Positions 36,854-46,578 are shown, counted from the stretch's first letter. The stretch is DNA of 64,000 bases from Nostoc sp. LEGE 12450 (GCF_015206895.1 NZ_JADEXU010000008.1:1-64000), one strand, 5' to 3'. Translations and numbers: made by a program. The notes: generated by a model not told the origin, from the sequence alone.

Positions 36854-37552
36854 TTAAAATGCTGAATGTTCAAATTCTAAACAACCTTTTTCTACTTTAC
36901 GTAGCCAAAGAAGATTATCAACTTGTCCGCCAAATTTCCATTTACCACTAGCAAGAGCTTCACCAATTGTTCTAGCTACACCTTCAAAAGCAATACAATC
37001 ATGGAATGCAAGAATACCTCCTCCTACAATCCAAGGAGTTGCTTTTTCGTAATCATTTTTGGCTCCTTTGTAACTATGATCGCCGTCAATAAAAACAAGA
37101 TTTAGAGGATTCTCAAGGAAATCTGAAGGTATAAGATCCTGGCTATTCTTCCTGATTAGAGTGATGCGATCGGCTACTGCTTTGGTATTATTTTTAAACT
37201 CCTTGAATGTATCTCTTTCACCCTCAGGCATAGTTTGGTTTTCCCAAGTATCAACACAAAATAAGTGTCCGCCTTTGGGAGCTAAAGCAGCCGCAATATA
37301 ACAACTAGATGCTCCTAAATAAGACCCTATTTCTAAAGCTTTTGCAGATTCTCCAAGCTCCTTAGCTAATATGTAGAGCGTATTTAGTTCACGAGCAGTC
37401 ATGTGTGTGCTTATCTTTTTCTTATTTAAGCAGCTTAGTTTGCTAAGTTGCCTATTAATTGAAGAACTTTGGAAATCAGTTAGTAATTGTTCTGCTCGCC
37501 AAATCAAGTGATATGATGCCTTATAGGAAAAATCACTTATTTGTATTTTCAT
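36854..37552 (-). CDS. class I SAM-dependent methyltransferase (Methyltransf_24-like)
   Basis: About 232 residues from ATG 37552, chosen because GGAG lies 10 bases upstream; the frame extends 11 residues further but without support. Motif I is ALEIGSYLGASSCYIA, followed by GGHLFCVDTWENQ (ribose-binding acidic residue) and NLVFIDGDHSYKGAKNDYEKATPWIVGGGILAFHD, the usual end of this subfamily. Such enzymes methylate sugars or act like cephalosporin hydroxylase-type proteins in glycan loci. A role in O-methylation of the polysaccharide is likely but unproven. Confidence 0.85.
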   Translation of the reverse strand: MKIQISDFSYKASYHLIWRAEQLLTDFQSSSINRQLSKLSCLNKKKISTHMTARELNTLYILAKELGESAKALEIGSYLGASSCYIAAALAPKGGHLFCVDTWENQTMPEGERDTFKEFKNNTKAVADRITLIRKNSQDLIPSDFLENPLNLVFIDGDHSYKGAKNDYEKATPWIVGGGILAFHDCIAFEGVARTIGEALASGKWKFGGQVDNLLWLRKVEKGCLEFEHSAF

Positions 37553-37678
37553 TTTCTTAAATCTCCAAAAATATGTTTTCACCAACCGATTCTAAATGAA
37601 TATGAGTTAGACTCACAATGAGTAATGAAAATTCCTATTCTCTACTCTGCATTACCCGCTCGCTTCCTAGCCTATTAT

Positions 37679-39976
37679 TTAAGTAAGTTGCTCAAAAATC
37701 GCATACCCATTACGTAATTCTGGATTTTGGGTGAATACTAAATAATTGGAATCTAAAAGTAGTTTTTGGTGATTTTTATAATTTTCAAATGTATTTATAT
37801 CATCCAGTAAAACAAACTTATAGTCTTCCAATTCATTGTCTAATTCCTCAATACTTATGCTTAATTGAGAGCCATCGATTAAAACAATATCAAAAAGATT
37901 AACATTGTTTTGTTCTTTAATATTTCTGATAACTTTACTAGTTTCTTTAGGTAAGTCTTCTGAAGAACTGGGCGGAATATCATAAAATTTGACAACAGAC
38001 TCACTCATGAAACGCTTTTGTAACTTATTAAACTTAGGAGTAGAAATATTGATACAAAAGGCGGTTGGCTTGTTTGGGTTCTCTCTGATGCCTGTTAAAA
38101 GTGCTTCCGTAATCACCTCTCCACTAGACGCTCCAATTACTAAAGCTGTTTTGATATTTTCTTCCTTGACCATTTTGCGGATTGTCTGAAAAAATTCATC
38201 AGATTTTATAGTTGAAAATTCGTAAGGAAGGAAGTAACCAAATCTAGTTTCTAAACGAGAGAGTGGCTCACGTAGCAATGTTTTTAAATTTAAAATTAGC
38301 CACTGTTTTACCGAGGTTATATAAGATTTTAAGCTTCTAAAGTCAATCGATTTAGAAACCAAATTAGATGATTCTATAAAACCTTTGGTTTGTTTATTTA
38401 GCAATTGAGATTTTAAATAAGCGGGATCGCTCAACAATTTAGCAAATTCAAATTGTTGACATATTGTAAGCATCATACAGATTTGGTTGAGCCAGTCTTG
38501 GAAGTTTCGGCTAGGCAATCGGTGAGCGCTATACTGGCATTTTAATGGGTCACTGTAGGGTAAAATGTCTCCACTTGTGAGAGTATTAATAACCCAACGA
38601 GTCCGATCTAGTTCGGGATGGCAAAGAGAGGGAAACTTATTAGCATAGTTGAAAGCATCATTTAATTTTCCTTGGCAAAGCAGAGTAATAATTAAATAAG
38701 CCCACTCTAATGGATCGGGATCTATAGCTTTTAGTAGATCGAGAGTCCATTCAATTGGCTGAATAATCCAATAATGTGCCGTTGTTGCATTGCCTTTGTA
38801 GAGGTTACATAATGCCAGTCGGAGTTTTGGTTGTGCTTGAGAGTCTACAAAGTTTAAGCATTTGAGATACAAAGCTTCTGCTTCATCATATTTACCCGCC
38901 CAGAGTTTTTTATCTCCTTGACGCAGTAACGCTACATCTGATGCGTTCACAACAATATGTGAATTTTTAATTGCTGATGAACTGTCTACAACGGTCAAAG
39001 GCTCAAAAGGACTTTTTTGAACAATCCTTTGATTTGGCTTCAGGGTTTTGTGTAGATGAAACCATTGCAAAATTTGATCTCGTTGTTTCAATGTATGTTG
39101 GGAATGAACTAGTTGATAACCAGTATTAGTAATTTTCTCTAATTCTTCTCGGTTTTGAAATAGGTAATCTAGCTTATCTAATATGTTATCTTCATCAGCA
39201 AAGACGCAATTTTTCATATCAACAAAACCTGCTGCTTCAACAGTTGAATTTTTTTCTGTGATCAAACAGGATTTAGAACCGGGAATTTCCAGAAATTTGC
39301 GAACAAATTCCCTTGCCATTGTGCCGCATGTAGGTGAAAACGAAGAAGCATTAATCATCCGAGCATACTGTTCGCCAAAAAGCATTCTTGATGTTTCTCG
39401 GTTTTGCATATATCCTAAATGCGGACAAATTAAAGTGGGATAATATTTAGCAACAAGTCTATTAATTTTTTGTCGCCAAGGATATAGTGATGTTTGGCTA
39501 CCAGTAATCAGCACTGGGATATTTTTAGGTTGATTATAGTCTCTAAATACGTCAGAATCTATAAAATTTGGCCAGATAAATAAATTGTCAGCAATCTCTG
39601 GAAGATATTCAGCTAAAGGAATGGATATTGTAAATACTGTCTCTATTCCCCAATGTTCGATATCAGAAAGAAAGGCTGAATGGAATCCACAAAAAGAATC
39701 TCCGTTATAGAAAGCTAATTTTGGTATTTCTGGATAATAATGAGTATTTTTAACTCGTCGTTTATCAGATGAGGCATTACCCGTTTCAAACAAAGTTAAA
39801 TCTGGTTGATATTGTTCGCAAATTTGTTGGTAATCGCTTTCATCACTAATAACAATTACTTCAAAAAATTCTGATAGGCACTTAACATGTTCTTGTTTAT
39901 GTACATTGTAAAATTTGGCTGAACCTTGATTATTCCATTGAAAAAAAACAAGTTTTGGTTTATTAATGTTATTCAT
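37679..39976 (-). CDS. fusion protein: CgeB-like glycosyltransferase domain, helical repeat and C-terminal Rossmann domain
   Basis: About 765 residues from ATG 39976 (a TTG seven codons earlier is an alternative). Residues 1-310 resemble CgeB/GT4-like spore-coat glycosyltransferases, with FFQWNNQGSAKFYNVHKQEHVKCL at the front and SFSPTCGTMAREFVRKFLEIPGSKS, then EAAGFVDMKNC, in the donor domain. The middle (about 345-500) looks like alpha-helical TPR-type repeats (AGKYDEAEALYLKCL). The end (about 560-765) has ALVIGASSGEVITEALL, FDIVLIDGSQ and FVLLDDINTFEN, a methyltransferase-type Rossmann fold. This multi-domain protein could combine transfer and modification, or only scaffold. Fusion order is visible; function is inferred. 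Confidence 0.65.
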   Translation of the reverse strand: MNNINKPKLVFFQWNNQGSAKFYNVHKQEHVKCLSEFFEVIVISDESDYQQICEQYQPDLTLFETGNASSDKRRVKNTHYYPEIPKLAFYNGDSFCGFHSAFLSDIEHWGIETVFTISIPLAEYLPEIADNLFIWPNFIDSDVFRDYNQPKNIPVLITGSQTSLYPWRQKINRLVAKYYPTLICPHLGYMQNRETSRMLFGEQYARMINASSFSPTCGTMAREFVRKFLEIPGSKSCLITEKNSTVEAAGFVDMKNCVFADEDNILDKLDYLFQNREELEKITNTGYQLVHSQHTLKQRDQILQWFHLHKTLKPNQRIVQKSPFEPLTVVDSSSAIKNSHIVVNASDVALLRQGDKKLWAGKYDEAEALYLKCLNFVDSQAQPKLRLALCNLYKGNATTAHYWIIQPIEWTLDLLKAIDPDPLEWAYLIITLLCQGKLNDAFNYANKFPSLCHPELDRTRWVINTLTSGDILPYSDPLKCQYSAHRLPSRNFQDWLNQICMMLTICQQFEFAKLLSDPAYLKSQLLNKQTKGFIESSNLVSKSIDFRSLKSYITSVKQWLILNLKTLLREPLSRLETRFGYFLPYEFSTIKSDEFFQTIRKMVKEENIKTALVIGASSGEVITEALLTGIRENPNKPTAFCINISTPKFNKLQKRFMSESVVKFYDIPPSSSEDLPKETSKVIRNIKEQNNVNLFDIVLIDGSQLSISIEELDNELEDYKFVLLDDINTFENYKNHQKLLLDSNYLVFTQNPELRNGYAIFEQLT

Positions 39977-40295
39977 AAATATTTTTCTTTTATACAAATT
40001 TATTTTATCAAACAGGGATCGCTCAATTTTTCTGTATATTTTAGAATATCTTGCACACTTTTAATATTAATAATACTACTTAGTGTATTTTTTATGGCTT
40101 TGACTTTTTAGGAATAAGCGAAGCGATTGCACAAAGGTTTTAATTCATGCGATCGCTCTTTGAGCACTAATCCCAATTCTGTAAAACTCGGTAACAGATT
40201 CAACCCTTGAAACCTAGATAGAATCTGTATTGATTAATTGCGTAGCTTGCTTCTTGCTGGAGGCGACTATTGCGAATTGGTATAAACTTGTAATA
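39977..40295. other. intergenic region inside the polysaccharide locus
   Basis: About 319 AT-rich bases between the 772-codon fusion gene and the end of the Tat-signal gene. It holds one HIP1 octamer (40149-40156) and a nearby GCGAAGCGATTGC stretch. It may contain a promoter for the genes downstream on the minus strand, but none was recognised. Confidence 0.4.
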
Positions 40296-41258
40296 CTAGA
40301 GAGCGAACGTAAACTTCTCAGATTCAAAGTTCCTTACTCGCCCCAGCCTGCCGGTTTTCACGTCTACTGTAAATACGGCATTGTTTTTTCTATTAGTATC
40401 AGCAGCAACCGCATACAATTGACCAGAAGGAGAGAAAGCCAAGTCTTTAAGATCGTTGGAAAGAGGGCGTCCTTCAAATTTCAGTGACGCCAGTCTCTTA
40501 ATTTTCACCTTGCCAGTAATTAGGGCTTTCTCTTGCAAGTTGATTGAAATTAAAATTGGGATACCTTCTGAGCCGATCTCAGTTGCGAAAATATTTCCCT
40601 TAGCATCTTGGCAGAGGTTAGCGAATCGATGATTGGGCGGTAGTAAGGGTAGATCCAAATCGTCGCGGTCAAGAACTTGACCTGTTGTGAAATCTATCGT
40701 TCTCATACTAAAAGGCGGGATGCCCTCAGTTCCTACCAGGCACAGAAGTCGATTATTGGGAAGGTTCAGCAAACTTTCAACGGTTTGATTGGATTTCTTA
40801 AAGCCTAGTACTTTTTTCGCTTTAAATACAGGGACAGCAGCATTACCGACAGTAAAAAGCAGATGGTTGAAAAAACCATTTCTCGTGCTAGACACAGTAG
40901 AAATTACAAGATTTCCATCTTTAAGCGCGATCGCTTTTGTAACTCGGTTCGAGCTAGCAACATAGAAAGCTCTTGCTTTTTTCGGTACAGACAAGGGGTT
41001 GTCAACGAACAGAGATAGGCGATTGAGCTTAGAAAGAACTTTTCCCGTTGCGAATTCGGCAGTACTCAGCTCTATTGACGGAGTTTGGTCTTCCGGGTTT
41101 TGATTGTTGGGTGTACTAAGAGGCTTTACTCCATAAAGAATTTCTTGCTTGAGTTCGCTATTTTGAGCAACTGCCTTATTAGACAGACCAGCAATAACAG
41201 TGGAAGTCAAACTAGCAGCAGCCAGCTGGCCAAATTGTCGGCGTTTCAATGATGGCAT
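40296..41258 (-). CDS. Tat-exported protein of unknown function, probable beta propeller
   Basis: A 320-residue protein with a twin-arginine signal (KRRQFGQLAAASL, R6 and R7; cut expected after AVA at residue 31). The mature part has repeated blade-like strands (VTKAIALKDGNLVIS, NRLLCLVGTEGIPPF, GNIFATEIGSEGIPI, SGQLYAVAADTNRKN), which suggests a propeller that reports or binds. No metal or catalytic motif was identified. It lies 23 bases downstream of the large DUF4082 protein gene, so the two are probably co-expressed. Periplasmic or surface location is inferred from the signal. Confidence 0.75.
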   Translation of the reverse strand: MPSLKRRQFGQLAAASLTSTVIAGLSNKAVAQNSELKQEILYGVKPLSTPNNQNPEDQTPSIELSTAEFATGKVLSKLNRLSLFVDNPLSVPKKARAFYVASSNRVTKAIALKDGNLVISTVSSTRNGFFNHLLFTVGNAAVPVFKAKKVLGFKKSNQTVESLLNLPNNRLLCLVGTEGIPPFSMRTIDFTTGQVLDRDDLDLPLLPPNHRFANLCQDAKGNIFATEIGSEGIPILISINLQEKALITGKVKIKRLASLKFEGRPLSNDLKDLAFSPSGQLYAVAADTNRKNNAVFTVDVKTGRLGRVRNFESEKFTFAL

Positions 41259-41281
41259 TACAATACTCTTTGTGGGGTGCT

Positions 41282-44200
41282 TTAAGGAACAATCAGATTT
41301 GCATTTGGTGTCTGGGGTTTAGCTTCCATATCCGCTAAGATGTTGATAGTTATTTGCTTGGCGCGAATATCTTCCCGAAATGGGCTAACACCGTCACTGT
41401 CTAACCCCCATGCCCACTGAATGGTACCGGAGGCAAAAACTTTAGCCCCACTACTAGCTGTGTACCGGACTGAGTGAGATTTAGTAAAATCTTGGTTTGC
41501 AGGAAGTGACTGTTCTCCAGCTGGTTCGTCGAAGGTAGGCAATACAGTGGAAGGTATGGTTGTCGACTCAGACAATTTGACGAGTCCAGAAGGAGTAGAC
41601 CCATTATTAACGATAAAATCCCATTCATAACCTACTAACATAGCCAGCTGATCTCCATTCTGGAGTCCTGTGTTCGCGTAGTAAGGATCGTTGGCGTTGG
41701 TGACGGTAAAATTAAAACCACCGTAGGTATCTAGATCGCTACCGTACATCACTCCGAACAAAGCATTTTCTGGCCGCTGGTTTTGGACGCTGCGGAATTT
41801 ATTAGTTGCGGCTGATGGTCCCTGCTGCTGGGCGACTGGATCTAATGCCCAATTTGCTTTGTAACAGGTCATCACCCGGTTAGGCCTGACTTGTCCCGCA
41901 GCAGTAGTAGAACTTTCAAACCTCACTCGCCAATAACAACTATTGGCAGAGAAAATTCCTAAATTAATTCCGGCATTACGGGCAGCCTCGACACGATCCC
42001 GCATTTCTTTAGACCAGTACTCATCGTGACCTACAGACAAGAATACTTTGTGATCAAGCAATTGTTGTCCGTTGGTGTGAACCTGCATACTGTCGATGTA
42101 GGTAACATCGTAAGCTTGAGATTCTAGCCAACGCACCATATTGTATTCCCATCGCAGAGGTGTGGCTGCTTCGTCGGAATTTTGATAAGTTGCTTGGGCG
42201 AAGGGCCGGTCGTAGGAAACCTGGAAAGCCCTCTGGCCGCCAATGCTGTTAGAACTGTACAAGCTGTAGCCCCCCGTTGAGCTGTAGGCTAGGACAGTAG
42301 AAACGGCACTCTGGAATAAAACATCAGCCGTGCTGCTATCATCGCGGACTACAAACCACACATGGGCCACCACGCCAGTTGCCTGGTCAGTGAGCTTCGC
42401 TACATAAAGACCACTAGTCCAGTTACTACCTACCTGCAAGACGTAGGAAGTTGTCCAGTTACACTCAACCAGTCCTGTATTATCGTTGACAGTGCAGGCG
42501 GGTTGTGTCGTGCCATTGAGAGAACCGCTGCTTCTCATCAGTCTTCCTCCCGTACCACCGTAGTAGCCTAAGCGATACACATCGATGGTATATTTTCCAG
42601 GTTGTCCGAGAGAAACCTTAATGTCTAGCGTTCCCCCTTTATTGACACTGGTAGCCGAGGCATAACCTGCGATCTCGCCATTACCCCGGTTGTCGAGCTT
42701 CCAGTTAGTCGTGCCTGGATTGAGGTTTTCCAAATAGATAGGATTCGGGTTTGTCGGAATTGCCGTAGCCGAGAAGGAGGTAGTGCCAATACCTATTGCC
42801 GTCGCCCTGACTGTCACTCCTCCAGGTGCGGTAGGAGCCTGCCCCAGAGTTACAGTTGTACTTACTTGACCGCTAGCATTAGTTACTGCACTGGCAACCG
42901 AGAGCGATCCCCCACCACTGATAATATCAAAGGTCACCGTTACCCCTGACTGAGGAGTGTTTTGAGCGTTTACAACTCTTACAACTAGGGGGTTGGAAAG
43001 AACTGCTCCCGTTGTGGCACTTTGATTGTCTCCACTGACTTTAATCAAGGCACTGCCGACGATAAAGCCAATGTCGCGATAATAGTTGGCATTCCGGAAA
43101 GAACTCGTGGGGAAAGAATTTGGATTTAAATTATATACCCCATTGCTGCCGTCTGCTACTGAGCTAAGATTGCCGTTAACTATGGAGGTAGCCAGCTCAT
43201 CATAAGTGGCGACGTAATGGCTGTTTACGTTTACAGAAACCACATAAGTCGTATTGGCTTGAATATTTATCGGTGTTTCTAGAACCTGCTCCTGCCAGCC
43301 AGAAGCTGTTTCGTTAGTAAAAACGACACTTGTTAATAGAGTTCCCGTTGCCGTCCAGATTTTGCCGACATGACTTCCTATCTCGCTAGCAGCTTTCCAG
43401 TAGCGAATGGTGGCAACTCGTCCGCCTTGAGCGCTGCGGAATTTAATGCCTAATTCATAGGAAGAGTTATAATCTGTAGAATTTGGAAAATCTGGGACTT
43501 GATTTGTAAACAGAGTTTGGCTCTCCCCTGAAGGACTGGCATTAGCAGAAAATATAACACTGCCTATGTCTGCTGTGGCAGTCACAGTATTAATCACAGG
43601 ACTCGTAGCGCCAGGATTCGCTCCAAGGGTTAAGCTGGTACTAGCCTGACCATTAGTATTGGTGACTGCACTTAAAGGTGATATCGATCCCCCGCCACTG
43701 CTAACGGCAAAGGTCACTGTAGTTCCTGACTGAGGATTGCCAGCTGTGTCTTTGACCTGAACAACCAAGAGATTGGGTAAGGCAGTTGCGGCTGCACCAG
43801 TTTGATTATCGCCGCCGATCTTTTTAATCGTCGGTTGGGGAATAGCTACAAAGTCTATGTCACGAAAATAGTTAGTATTCCGATAAGAACCATTGGGGAA
43901 AGATCCAGGTACGGTATTATACACACCGTTTTGACCATCTGCCACCGAACTGAGTTCCCCATCTCCATTGACGATCGCACTGCCCAGAGTGTCGTAAGTA
44001 GCGACATAATAACTGTTTACGTTGACAGAGACCACATAAGTCGTGTTTGGTTGAATGATAATTGGTGTGTCCAGAGCCTGCTGCTGCCAGCCAGAAGCGG
44101 TCTCGTTAGTAAAAGTGGTGCTTGCTAACAGAGTTCCCGTTGCTGTCCATATCTTGCCAATATGAGTTCCTGTCTCGCTAGGGGCTTTCCAAAACCGAAC

Positions 44201-44311
44201 GGCCGAAATCTCTCCCGTTGCGGTGCTGCGGAATTTCATCCCTAATTCGTAAGGAACGCTATCGCTGTAATTTTCAATGCTGGGAACTTGATTGCTAAAG
44301 ATGGTAGCCAT
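41282..44311 (-). CDS. DUF4082 / Ig-like / dimethylformamidase-like large extracellular protein
   Basis: About 1009 residues from ATG 44311 (a TTG two codons earlier is not preferred; GGAAAA lies upstream of the ATG). Two tandem units, each a DUF4082 domain followed by a Big_1-type Ig-like domain, fill about 8-265 and 268-515. The repeats MKFRSTATG/IKFRSAQGG, WTATGTLL and TTYVVSVNVNS are easy to align. Residues about 525-1005 match the N,N-dimethylformamidase beta-subunit-like domain (YRLGYYGGTGGRLM, HVWFVVRDD, FLSVGHDEYWS, SANSCYWRV). The gene has no signal peptide, so export may use a type I-like route or the annotated start may be incomplete. It likely acts at the cell surface, perhaps on glycan or lipid amides; substrate unknown. 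Confidence 0.82.
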   Translation of the reverse strand: MATIFSNQVPSIENYSDSVPYELGMKFRSTATGEISAVRFWKAPSETGTHIGKIWTATGTLLASTTFTNETASGWQQQALDTPIIIQPNTTYVVSVNVNSYYVATYDTLGSAIVNGDGELSSVADGQNGVYNTVPGSFPNGSYRNTNYFRDIDFVAIPQPTIKKIGGDNQTGAAATALPNLLVVQVKDTAGNPQSGTTVTFAVSSGGGSISPLSAVTNTNGQASTSLTLGANPGATSPVINTVTATADIGSVIFSANASPSGESQTLFTNQVPDFPNSTDYNSSYELGIKFRSAQGGRVATIRYWKAASEIGSHVGKIWTATGTLLTSVVFTNETASGWQEQVLETPINIQANTTYVVSVNVNSHYVATYDELATSIVNGNLSSVADGSNGVYNLNPNSFPTSSFRNANYYRDIGFIVGSALIKVSGDNQSATTGAVLSNPLVVRVVNAQNTPQSGVTVTFDIISGGGSLSVASAVTNASGQVSTTVTLGQAPTAPGGVTVRATAIGIGTTSFSATAIPTNPNPIYLENLNPGTTNWKLDNRGNGEIAGYASATSVNKGGTLDIKVSLGQPGKYTIDVYRLGYYGGTGGRLMRSSGSLNGTTQPACTVNDNTGLVECNWTTSYVLQVGSNWTSGLYVAKLTDQATGVVAHVWFVVRDDSSTADVLFQSAVSTVLAYSSTGGYSLYSSNSIGGQRAFQVSYDRPFAQATYQNSDEAATPLRWEYNMVRWLESQAYDVTYIDSMQVHTNGQQLLDHKVFLSVGHDEYWSKEMRDRVEAARNAGINLGIFSANSCYWRVRFESSTTAAGQVRPNRVMTCYKANWALDPVAQQQGPSAATNKFRSVQNQRPENALFGVMYGSDLDTYGGFNFTVTNANDPYYANTGLQNGDQLAMLVGYEWDFIVNNGSTPSGLVKLSESTTIPSTVLPTFDEPAGEQSLPANQDFTKSHSVRYTASSGAKVFASGTIQWAWGLDSDGVSPFREDIRAKQITINILADMEAKPQTPNANLIVP

Positions 44312-44362
44312 AATCAATTTTCCATAAGTTTTAATGACTACAGAAGATAAAAAGTAATTTGC

Positions 44363-45565
44363 CTAGACTTGACAAGCCACTTTCAAAACTTCCACCACAT
44401 AGTCCTGTTCCTGTTCAGTCATCTGATGAAACAGAGGTAGCAGCACTGTGTGGTCTTGTGCCTGTTCGCTCTCAGAAAGGCGATCGCACTTTCCCACTTG
44501 ACATTCACAAGCTTTCGGCTCAACTCCACACGACCAAGCTTCTGTTTGATAAGCAATTTCACGGTGAGCGCACATAATTCCGCGTCGTGTGGCAATGCCA
44601 GCATCTAACATTCGCTGCATTGCTTGTAGCTGGTCGCATCTGTCTGTAAGCCGTACACAAAAACTTTGCCAGTTACTCTTAGCCCAACTTGGCTCGGTGG
44701 GTAACTTTAATCCCGGCACATCTTGGAGTTTTTCCTGATATTGCTGTGCCAAATAACGCCGACGTTCCACAATCTCTGGAAGACGTTTGAGTTGTTCCCG
44801 CCCTACTGCTGCTTGAATATCAGTCATGCGGTAGTTGTAACCCAGCATCGGGTATGACTCAAATATTACCTGTTTTGCTCCGTGGCGTACAGTATCGGGA
44901 ACGCTCATCCCATGTTGCCGCCAGAGGCGAAACTGCTTGTCCCATTCAGGATTATTTGTAGTCAGCATCCCACCGTCACCAGTGCTGATGACTTTCCGGG
45001 GGTGAAAAGAAAAGCAGGCGATATCCCCATGCGGCTTACCAATTTTCTCCCATTGCCCATTCCAGAAAATTTCACTACCGATGGCGCAAGCCGCATCTTC
45101 AACTACTGGCAATCCGTGGTGGTGGGCAATATCCAGGATGGCTTTGAGGTCGCAAGACATCCCGATCTGATGGACAATCAGAATGGCACGGGTGCGATCA
45201 CTGAGCGCGTCCTCAATTAGCATCGGGTTGATGTTGTATGTCTGTGGCTCAATATCCACAAACACTGGTATTGCACCGCAGTAGCGAATACTATTAGCAG
45301 TGGCAATATAAGAATGGCTGACGGTAATTACTTCATCCCCAGGTTTGACACCTACAGCTAATAGCGCTAAATGCAATGCTGTGGTACAGTTGGAGACGGC
45401 ACAAGCGTAGTTTGCTCCTACATAAGCGGCAAATTCTTGTTCAAAACCGGCCACTTCTGGCCCTTGTGTTACCCAGCCAGACATAATTGGACGTTTAGCT
45501 GCTTCCGCTTCTGCTTCGTCCATCCAGGGTTTGGCGATGGGGATAAAAGATTTGACTTCAGACAC
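44363..45565 (-). CDS. DegT/DnrJ/EryC1/StrS-family PLP sugar aminotransferase
   Basis: A 400-residue enzyme that converts a keto-sugar nucleotide to an amino sugar with glutamate and PLP. Visible: [14 protein letters not shown] for phosphate binding, VEDAACAIGS with the PLP-stacking Asp, and the Schiff-base lysine K191 in FHPRKVISTGDGG. A Cys-rich insert near the C-terminus (CGVEPKACECQVGKC) is unusual. Start is GTG at 45565 with a strong GGGAGGAG site upstream. It overlaps the end of the SDR epimerase gene by 8 bases, implying coupling. It probably acts with the epimerase and the acyltransferase in making a diamino or acylamino sugar. Confidence 0.93.
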   Translation of the reverse strand: MSEVKSFIPIAKPWMDEAEAEAAKRPIMSGWVTQGPEVAGFEQEFAAYVGANYACAVSNCTTALHLALLAVGVKPGDEVITVSHSYIATANSIRYCGAIPVFVDIEPQTYNINPMLIEDALSDRTRAILIVHQIGMSCDLKAILDIAHHHGLPVVEDAACAIGSEIFWNGQWEKIGKPHGDIACFSFHPRKVISTGDGGMLTTNNPEWDKQFRLWRQHGMSVPDTVRHGAKQVIFESYPMLGYNYRMTDIQAAVGREQLKRLPEIVERRRYLAQQYQEKLQDVPGLKLPTEPSWAKSNWQSFCVRLTDRCDQLQAMQRMLDAGIATRRGIMCAHREIAYQTEAWSCGVEPKACECQVGKCDRLSESEQAQDHTVLLPLFHQMTEQEQDYVVEVLKVACQV

Positions 45566-46577
45566 GCTGTTTGCTCCTCCCTAGATTCCAGTTATGTACA
45601 ATTTCATTTTCTAGTAGGACTTCTGGAGATTTTCCCAGACTCAAATACCAATTTCTCAGTTTGACCAAACCTTCGTGCAGTGATACTTGAGGCTTAAATC
45701 CCAACAGTTTGTCTGCTTTTGTCGTTTCAGCATATAGACGCAAGACATCACCAGGACGAGATTCATCATGAATCACACCCGTGTCTCCTCGCTCTACTAT
45801 TGATGCTATTTCCTTAGCCAAATCATTAATAGGAATTTCAAAACCACTGCCCAAATTGATTGTTTGCCCAATGGCAGAGGCTGTAAATCCTGCCATGATA
45901 ATTGCCCTAGCTGTATCGCTAACATAAGTAAAGTCTCTAGTCTGGCTACCATCACCAAAAATTACCATTGGCTTACCAGCCATGCTACGAAGTAGGAACT
46001 TGGGTATGACTTCTCCACTATCTCCTTCATGGTGACAACGCGGACCATAGGAGTTGAAAGGACGTACTACAACAGTCGGGTAGCTATATGTTTCGTAGAA
46101 CGCCCTGGTATAACATTCTCCAGCCAACTTAGCAGCACCATAGACAGTCATGGGAAAGGTTGGGTGTTCTTCTGTCATTGGTACCCAACGGGCAGTACCA
46201 TAAACTTCTGAACTTGAGACATATACAAACCGATTTACTCCTGCTGCTTTGGCTGCGCTCAATAGCTGGAGAGTTGCTGTGGCATTAACCTCATGATTCT
46301 CGTGTGGCGAGTGGATGGAATGGCGGACACCTAAGCACGCTAGATGAAATACGATATCTACACCCAACATTAACTTAGCCATGCGATCGCTATCTCGAAT
46401 GTCGGCCACAACTAGTTCAAATTGATCGGTAGGCAGATTTTCTAGGTTTTGGCGTTGTCCATTAACCAAATTATCAACAACAATCACCTGCTTTGCTCTT
46501 TGAGCTATGAGCTGATGTACTAGTTCAGAGCCGATGAAACCGGCTCCACCTGTGATTAAAATTCGCTTATTTTGCAT
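45558..46577 (-). CDS. NAD-dependent sugar-nucleotide epimerase/dehydratase (extended SDR)
   Basis: A 339-residue Rossmann enzyme: TGGAGFIGSELV for NAD binding, DNLVNG, FHLACLGVRHS, the SSSEVYGTARW catalytic serine region (121-123) and Y146/K150 in VYGAAKLAGE. RPFNSYGPRC and GDGSQTRDFTYVSD are typical of UDP-glucose/glucuronate 4-epimerases and dTDP-glucose 4,6-dehydratases. Motifs do not decide between epimerase and dehydratase. It is flanked by an acyltransferase and an aminotransferase of the same cassette. Placement suggests it supplies a 4-keto or C4-epimer intermediate. Confidence 0.9.
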   Translation of the reverse strand: MQNKRILITGGAGFIGSELVHQLIAQRAKQVIVVDNLVNGQRQNLENLPTDQFELVVADIRDSDRMAKLMLGVDIVFHLACLGVRHSIHSPHENHEVNATATLQLLSAAKAAGVNRFVYVSSSEVYGTARWVPMTEEHPTFPMTVYGAAKLAGECYTRAFYETYSYPTVVVRPFNSYGPRCHHEGDSGEVIPKFLLRSMAGKPMVIFGDGSQTRDFTYVSDTARAIIMAGFTASAIGQTINLGSGFEIPINDLAKEIASIVERGDTGVIHDESRPGDVLRLYAETTKADKLLGFKPQVSLHEGLVKLRNWYLSLGKSPEVLLENEIVHNWNLGRSKQRV

Positions 46578-46578
46578 A

